From positions 992,001 through 1,056,000 of the forward strand of contig NC_135050.1 in NCBI RefSeq assembly GCF_051014685.1: a stretch of DNA of 64,000 bases. Reading direction: 5' to 3'. Shown here piece by piece: positions 57,870-64,000 of this stretch (position 1 is the first letter of the stretch; each line of letters begins with the position of its first letter). Origin of the DNA: Ptiloglossa arizonensis. Taxonomy: Eukaryota; Arthropoda; Insecta; Hymenoptera; Colletidae. The notes below the pieces were generated by a model that saw only the letters and a program-made list of their open reading frames with translations, did not search any database and was not told where the DNA came from. The translations under genes and the position numbers were made by a program.

Positions 57870-60470
57870 TAGCCAACGCGATGGAGTAGAAATTATTTCT
57901 CCGTGAAACTGTGAAACGTGTACCTACGTGTGCCAAAAACGATTCGAATTTGCGAAACAAAGCGTCGAGGATTTTTCATCCATTAATTATTATTATCTTC
58001 TTCGGAGGACATATTGGAAAAAAGCGTTTCTTTGCCCGACAAATTGTATACGTTGAATCGCCATCGTTTTGTACTAAAATTTATGTCCAGATCGAGTGCA
58101 ATTTTCTAAGTATACAATAAAGTGTACTTTTTTGTAACTTCGTTTCTCCAGCGCAAAGTGTTCTCAAATTTTTGTCAACGAAACTAATTCTCTCTTAAAT
58201 TGGTACATCTTTTCGCTAAAAAGGTAATCGTACCAATTTACGGTAATATTTTTCTTACCCCGTGCTCGCTTTCCGTCTCGATATTATTATTTTACTTCGA
58301 AAAAAGAATTTGTTTACGAACAATAACTTACCACCGAAAGGAGATGTTGCACTTTGTTCGTCTTTCGAACCTCCTCCGCGATTCTTTCCGAGATCGATGT
58401 GTCGCGAAGAAGAAAACAAAAATTGATCATTCGCGACGTAAACGTCTTGTAACAGGGTTAGCGAAGCGTTCTGTGTGCACGCGCGATTCGTAAAGAATTC
58501 GATACAATGGGAAAATCAATTGCAGGAAAATTCCCTCGGACGTAGAAGCCACGGGCGCGTTCGTTTCTACGTACATAGAAAAATAATTCGTGCAACGCGT
58601 GTTTTTCTGTCCATGTTTCTCTCCCCTTTCTTCGTCAGGGAGCCGTACGCATGGTCGAGCCACAGAGTCCGGGATATTGATCAATTAGGAAAAATTCATG
58701 TTGAATGGTCCGCCGACTTGCGAAATCAATTGAAAAAAAAGAAGAGAAGAAATAAGAGCGAGAGGAAATACGTGAATACGATGTATTCGGGTGTTGCCGG
58801 TTTTCATCGAATATGTAGAAACGACACAACGAAACGAGCTTCTCGAGCCCCGTGACCGTTGCCTGGATGTTTTTCGGCTTTTTAAAACGCAAGTGTCGTA
58901 TGAAACGCGACGTAAAAATAAATGCTGCCGGTGCATCGATGCGAATTACTCGGATACATATATATACCCTGTTGCGCGAGCATTGCGTGAAAAAAAAAAA
59001 AAAAATGGAAGCGTTGTATCGCGCGATTCGAGTTGGCCACGGGTTTGTCGTTAAATTGTTAACGGTGTTTATTAAAATTGGACACACGCTATGGTTCTTA
59101 TTATCCGCTCCCCGTACCGCGTACACTCCGCGATTATTTTTCCTGGCACTCGGTTCGCAGCCGCCCGTGCGTCCTGCTGTTCCGAGTAGCACGCTTACGC
59201 TAGAACTCTTCGAGTACTCGGAAAAAGAGAACTTTACCCGACTCGAATAGTCGAACCGAGCACAGTACTTAAACATTCCGGGTAGAGCGAAAAATGTCAC
59301 GTAGCTTCGTTACTCCATGTGGAATTAATTCGTCGCGCTACGCTCGCTATATTACTCGAACGAGCGAGTATCGCTCGGCTTGGTTCGACGAAACGAGTTT
59401 CTACCGACTCGCGTTTCGAGCTACTCAAATTAGCGGAAAATTCTAGCTGGGACTGTCCGCCGTTCGATTTGCGAAAATTCGCGATCGCGCTACGCTCTTT
59501 AAAACTTCGATAACAACGAATTATCGCTACCGACCGATCCCTTTTACGATGTTCTTTCGCTTTCTTCCCAGCTTGGAAATACTTGTCTGGAAATCGGCAT
59601 CGTTGTGTTCTCAAATTCCGCTCTCGCAGAAATACTCGTCGAGTACACAGCGATGGTACATGGAACAGAGAAAAGAAAAGAGATTCTTGAGCCACCGAGG
59701 GGGTTTAAATTGACTGTAAAAAAAACCCCGGTATGTTTGGATCGAGCGATTGGCTGATTCGTCAAAGCGAACTTCGCTTCAACGACTCGGCTCGCCTGAA
59801 GTACACGCGATGGATTCCCGTTGAGAAATACATTAAACCGAAAAAAATAAGCGAACGCGCCTCGAATAAATTTCCAGTACTCTCTACAGTTTAAAAATAT
59901 ACCACGAATTGTCACCAATCGAAGATACTCGATAAATTTGTTACGCCAAACGGTGCGACGCGCAAATCTCTTTCGATCGGCGTTGTTTTATTTATCTTCG
60001 ATAACTAGACCGAATCATCGACGAAGGTTCGAAAAATGTACATTTCTTTTTTCGATCGTAGAGATAATGCTCGTGAAAGAAGGAATCGAATTCTGTGGAC
60101 TCCGCGTTATGAATTGGTGGACTGTAATCTCTCGCCTTAACGCGGCTCGTGAATCTCCGTATATCTTCGTGAAACTTCGATTTCCGCGCTGATCGAGCGT
60201 GGCGCTCGAGTCGACCGGCTCTTCTCGCATTTGCAGTACGCGGCGGGACGTGAGCCAGCGTGTCGTGGTGGAAGAATGATTTTTTTCGGTATAGCTGTCG
60301 GGATAGGGCAACGTTCGTGATTTTCGTATTTCTATCGGTCTCTCGATTTCTGGACGTGGTCACGCGTCGACGTTTTTCCCGTTCGCTAGAGACGACTCGT
60401 CGAAATTTCACGGGACTTGTCGCGAAGTGATTCCAGAACTTGTAAATACATTTTCCTTCGTCGTATCACA
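57870..60470. other. No gene seen
   Basis: Mixed unique sequence. Long overlapping frames on both strands at 58475-59300 and 59297-60411 are stop-poor because of base composition and show no recognisable domain. Confidence 0.5.
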
Positions 60471-60471
60471 G

Positions 60472-60509
60472 ACACGTGGTACCGCTAAAATCACGTATAA
60501 CGTTACGGG
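60472..60509 (+). CDS. Candidate 38-nt microexon (weak)
   Basis: Seen: an acceptor with a fair pyrimidine tract (TTTTCCTTCGTCGTATCACAG) and a donor GGG|GTGAGT enclose 38 nt. Frame 1 reads TRGTAKITYNVTG, which is open and plausible as an extracellular-type strand (NVT is an N-glycosylation sequon). There is no obvious branch point. 38 nt is not a multiple of three, so inclusion would shift the frame unless neighbouring exons compensate. Without a partner exon it may be chance. Confidence 0.2.
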
Positions 60510-60943
60510 GTGAGTCGAGCGAACTTTATTTGTTATTAGCAATTTATTTGCTTTTCAACGACACGTCGCGATAGAAAAGAATTTCCGTGCGTTCCACTTC
60601 CACATGCGTGTCACTGGCAGGACGCGAGTGAAACGCGAAGTGTTTTTTTTCTGCGTCATATAGAATCCGCTTCTACCACGCCGTTGACGGTTAAACTTGT
60701 GTACTCGGTCTTCGTAAAAGGGCAACGAAGGAACCCCGTGGATCTTTCGAATATCGACGATCGATCTTGGTATCCACTTTAACCGTTCTCTATCTCTTGC
60801 GCAGTTCGCAATTTTTTGTAACGGTAACACGATACCAAAAGCCACGCGGTTTCGACCAAATTCCTGGAACCGGACAAAAATTGCTCGCGCGCGACCAGCG
60901 TGTTCTCCATCGTCCGGCGAACCTTGCGTGTAATTTCGCCGAT

Positions 60944-60993
60944 ACGAGACGAAACCAGACGAAACGAGACGAGACGAGACGAGACGAGACGAG
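60944..60993. repeat. Pentanucleotide repeat (GACGA)n
   Basis: About nine GAMGA units (GACGA, GAAAC variants at the left), then GCTC. Confidence 0.9.
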
Positions 60994-61109
60994 CTCAAGA
61001 ACAATTTCTCGGACTCTACCGCTCTCGTATCCACATTGTTGTCAGCGGTGCTTCGATACACGAGACTTCGAAGATAATCCGTTTTTCTTACTTACTTGAA
61101 CGTGATTTC

Positions 61110-61410
61110 TAAAACTTAACCGTGCCTGTACGCGCGTGTTGTGTGTTTTTATGTGACTTTGTGTGTCGCGGGGCATCAAAGGTGACAAACGTAAGGTTAA
61201 ATATCGACGAAAAACAAGAGAGAAGGAAAATCGAGCCTCCGGAAAACAATAGAGGAAAAATCAGTGCGGTTGTTTTTCGGTATGCTGGTGCCAACAGGCG
61301 CCGTTGTTGCGTCGCTAACAAACGGGGGCAATGCTATTGGCTGACTACCAATAAGTCAACGACGAACCTCACCGTATCTGCAAATTCACAGCGTTGCTGC
61401 TGTACGTGTA
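61110..61410 (+). other. Composition-shifted block, possible leader exon
   Basis: A 300-bp block with little TCGA. It has two CCAAT-type motifs on opposite strands (CTATTGGCTGAC and TACCAATAAGTC) and ends near a donor-like TACGT|GTAAGTG at 61408. An open frame with many Cys crosses it but starts with GTG rather than ATG. It could be an untranslated first exon, an old insertion or chance; no acceptor or partner exon was seen. Confidence 0.15.
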
Positions 61411-61419
61411 AGTGTTCAC

Positions 61420-62290
61420 CAACTTGTTTACATCCGTTTTCGTTAGCCTTTGTACACGATTGCAGATATACCTCGGTCATTATGCGTGTCTCATTGCATT
61501 CATTAGAATTGAATGTGTCGATCTTGATTTCGTAAGAAGGAAATGTTCCAAAAATATTTATGGTATCGCGTGGTTACCAGCTCGAAAATGTGTTCCTCTC
61601 GAACTTGCACTATTTTCTTCCAAACGAACCAGAAGGGAAAGCGCAAAATCGTTTACTCGCGACGAAGTACATATAAACGAATTTAAATCGAAGGGAGGAG
61701 GCGCGAGCAGCCGTTTTATTCGACCGACGATACATTTTATCGATCGAATTACGTCGATGTTTCGACCGAAGATCGAGGTTCTCTTCGAAAAGATTTTAAC
61801 AACGATCGTTGCTACGAAATTGTCAAAAATTCGACGTCCAGTGACGCAATGGTTGAACAACGTTAGTAGAAGGCACGTTTGAATGGACGTATAATACAAA
61901 ACTACGGTGACTATTCGAGATTTACCGAGGAGTACAGATTATTATGTAATAATGAAAATACAGTTATATCGTATGTGAATGAAATTGCTTAAAGTATACG
62001 TACGTTGTAAAAGATAAGATACAAAATAATTTAGAGTTTAAGCACGCAGCAATACGAATAAACGAATTGGGAATTTCATCGGTTTCGTGACCGTTCTAGT
62101 TCGAACAGTTGCGTCGAGTTAACCTTACCATTGACGAAATGTACAACAATGTTACAATTTTAGCGCAATTATCGAGCGAAAAGTAAAGTATACCGTGCCG
62201 CTTATTACACGGTGTGCACGTCCAAACACGAGACCGTACTTTCGAAGAATGTTCGCCGAGTTGCGTAAAATTTTCCTCGACGAGCGCATT
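61420..62290. other. No gene seen
   Basis: AT-rich unique DNA; overlapping frames at 61412-61899 on both strands are rejected. Confidence 0.55.
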
Positions 62291-62299
62291 CCCCTGCGT

Positions 62300-62560
62300 G
62301 TTATGCAATTTTTTTCGCGTTGCATAATTTTGGACGCGGTTTAATCGCGAACCAGCCGGAAACCGTGTCGGCAGTTTTGTCCGCGCCGATGCGAGCGATG
62401 CGAAATGAAATTGCGAATCGACGCCACTGAACGTTCGCCGCTATCTTCAAGCCATTCTTAACGCCTCTAAGATATCAACGCCCGTACCCGGGATTTAGGT
62501 CACTTTTGCAAGTTTCGTAATCGTCGAGCAGCCGGATAACCGGGTACATACTTCGGTCTC
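62300..62560. promoter_or_regulatory. Candidate enhancer-like island
   Basis: TGCATAATTTTGGACGCGG, then GATGCGAGCGATGCGAAATG with repeated ATGCGA cores. Later come GCCATTCTTAACG and TTTAGGTCACTTTTGCAAG, which holds an AGGTCA nuclear-receptor half-site. Unique sequence, no frame; role inferred. Confidence 0.25.
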
Positions 62561-62569
62561 TGCGAACTA

Positions 62570-63380
62570 TGCGGGTCCAGTTTTCGGTAGAGGTCTCGCT
62601 TCGTAACGATACAACAAAGATACAATATTTCAATATTCGATACACCGCGAATAAACTTTGGATAGAAAATTGTCCGGATTGTTGGAACTAATTTAAAGAA
62701 ACAGACGGATCGCGTGTCGCGAGACCATTACCGTTACGCATACTGTAGAACGAACTATACGTTTTTCAAAGCAGGTGTTCCCTATTCAATACTGAAATAC
62801 ATAATCCATAACATGACACGTGCATTCTGATACCGTCTATTACTTATTGACAAGATGAACTTTACAGATACAAAATCGTTCCATGTGCGCGGTTCTACGA
62901 GGAACTACTGACTCACCGACTGGTAGATTTGGTTTCTTCGTAACTATTAGCTTTCGAATATGTATTTCTCTTAAGATTATTTTCTTTCTTTCGACGATTT
63001 CTATCGATTGAGAAATATAACAAACATAGTTAGGAAGGCACGTTCGAGAGTTTTCCTGAAACTGAAAAATTGGCTATATATGAATCGTAGGTTTGACTCA
63101 ATGGTCAAGGTAGACTCGCTTTTAATTTTCTTTTCTTTCTTTTTCCTCTATTTTTCAGAAAAAAATTTATTTAAAAATTATGCGGTTTTACAGAAGGACA
63201 TCGTATAGAGTACCGTCTTTGAACGAACAAATTTGACATCGAACAGGCTTTTCGTATCGGACCAGTGTAATTCCGTTAATAATTGAAGAGAAATTATTTG
63301 TAAAAGACGCGCAGACCCATAATATCGATAACAACAATACCAGATTGATTTGCGCACATCGCTAGAAGAATGTAGACTTG
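62570..63380. other. No gene seen
   Basis: AT-rich unique DNA, with nothing supportable. Confidence 0.6.
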
Positions 63381-63384
63381 TTGC

Positions 63385-63620
63385 CTGCACCTCGATAATG
63401 CTTGCTGCCCATAACGTGTTCCCCCTTGGGGTGCCCAGGCCCTTAAAGTGCTAGCACCCAACAAAGATCAGGCCTGATTCGTCCCCATCCTACACACAAG
63501 GTCACTACCGTCTCTCGTCTCCTCAGTTTTTACGACCTCGTTATATTTCTTCAACCGAGTGTACCTATGGTTTATTTACACCCGGTATATAAATGAGGTA
63601 ATTCCACGTCAAAGCGAACA
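63385..63620. mobile_element. Composition-shifted block, possible transposable-element fragment
   Basis: It reads CTGCCCATAACGTGTTCCCC, CTTGGGGTGCCCAGGCCC, then AAAGTGCTAGCACCCAAC (a GTGCTAGCAC palindrome) and GATCAGGCCTGATTC (another palindrome). CpG is much scarcer than in all neighbours. It ends near GGTAATTCCACGTCAAAGC. The palindromes and foreign composition suggest a transposon or LTR remnant; the family is unknown. Confidence 0.25.
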
Positions 63621-64000
63621 CCAATTTGAACAGCATTTCAAATTTTATTTAAATTTCTACACGTTATACTTTTTAGCGACATTTAAACGTATCTCGTTTT
63701 ACATTTCTGCAAAAAACATTCCGTACGTAGCAATGATAAATATAATCGCGTGGCCTTTAATATTGCTCGGTCGGATCCGCGCAATCTTTCAATAATTTCC
63801 ATTTGATCGATTGTATAAACTGACAGCGTTTTCGAAAATTACCGATTCAGGAGAACAATCGAAACTGTATACTCAATTTTGTTCAGTTTTTCGATTCGTG
63901 CCTCGTTAGAAGAAACTAGCGAAACGAGTTCAGCGATTATAATTTTTGTACATTCGTTGTTGACTTATTGGTAACGCTATTTTTCAAACGGTTGTAAAAT

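Larger units (their letters stand above)
9733..64000 (+). other. Inferred very long first intron (open at the right edge)
   Basis: It starts at the donor GTAAAT. No convincing coding exon in compatible phase was found on the + strand downstream, and a candidate recursive splice site lies at 41656, 31.9 kb from the donor. The interval is filled with MITEs, satellites and motif-rich islands, as is usual for long introns of insect developmental or neuronal genes. Other genes could be nested here or follow a missed 3' end; the extent is inference. Confidence 0.45.

Noticed and set aside
61122..61882. Cys-rich 137-codon frame and the following 156-codon frame
   Set aside because: The first begins with GTG, not ATG, and neither has a recognisable cysteine pattern; only the composition shift was kept as a weak feature.
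1..64000. CRISPR arrays, rRNA genes, prokaryotic operons, intact transposase or reverse transcriptase genes, viral genes
   Set aside because: None seen on either strand; repeats are tandem without unique spacers of regular length, and no catalytic motifs were found.

Overview
This window reads as nuclear DNA of an insect, most likely a hymenopteran (bee, ant or wasp). This is inferred from texture only. The sequence is AT-rich but very dense in CpG and TCGA. It has short GC-rich islands, many micro- and minisatellites, small MITE-type elements, insect-style splice signals and almost no coding sequence. No prokaryotic gene organisation, rRNA, CRISPR array or intact transposase was seen. Nearly all long open frames lie in simple or tandem repeats, or are chance frames.

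Gene content is sparse and, as far as I can read it, on the + strand. At the left edge, two candidate exons (to 329, and 493-549) join in frame across a 163-nt intron. The second ends in a K-L-A-V-V-G strand that could be the start of a Ras-like GTPase P-loop. At 9644-9732 a short coding exon opens with an ATG in good context and ends at a clean 5' splice site, downstream of a GA-rich, GC-rich promoter and leader region (about 7690-9643). No continuation of this exon was found, so I infer that most of 9733-64000 is a very long first intron. The gene could not be named.

The most interesting signal is at 41625-41660. A CTAAC branch point, a pyrimidine tract, CAG and GTAAGG are juxtaposed with no exon between them. 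This is the signature of a ratchet-type recursive splice site, about 31.9 kb into the putative intron and in the same orientation as the first exon.

The rest of the window holds non-coding structure. There are islands of non-repetitive sequence rich in homeodomain-, POU-, PBX/Meis- and nuclear-receptor-like motifs (near 3.5, 7.5, 27.4, 33.4, 37.1, 47.4, 50.1, 51.1, 54.7, 57.2 and 62.4 kb), which look like candidate enhancers. There are three families of small mobile elements: TA-flanked palindromes, TTA-flanked PIF/Harbinger-like MITEs, and TTAA-flanked piggyBac-like MITEs. There are also many degenerate tandem duplications, including a roughly 106-bp minisatellite at 55.3-56.3 kb, and several strong G-quadruplex-forming tracts. 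The picture fits a long-intron regulatory gene in a gene-poor region, but that is inference.
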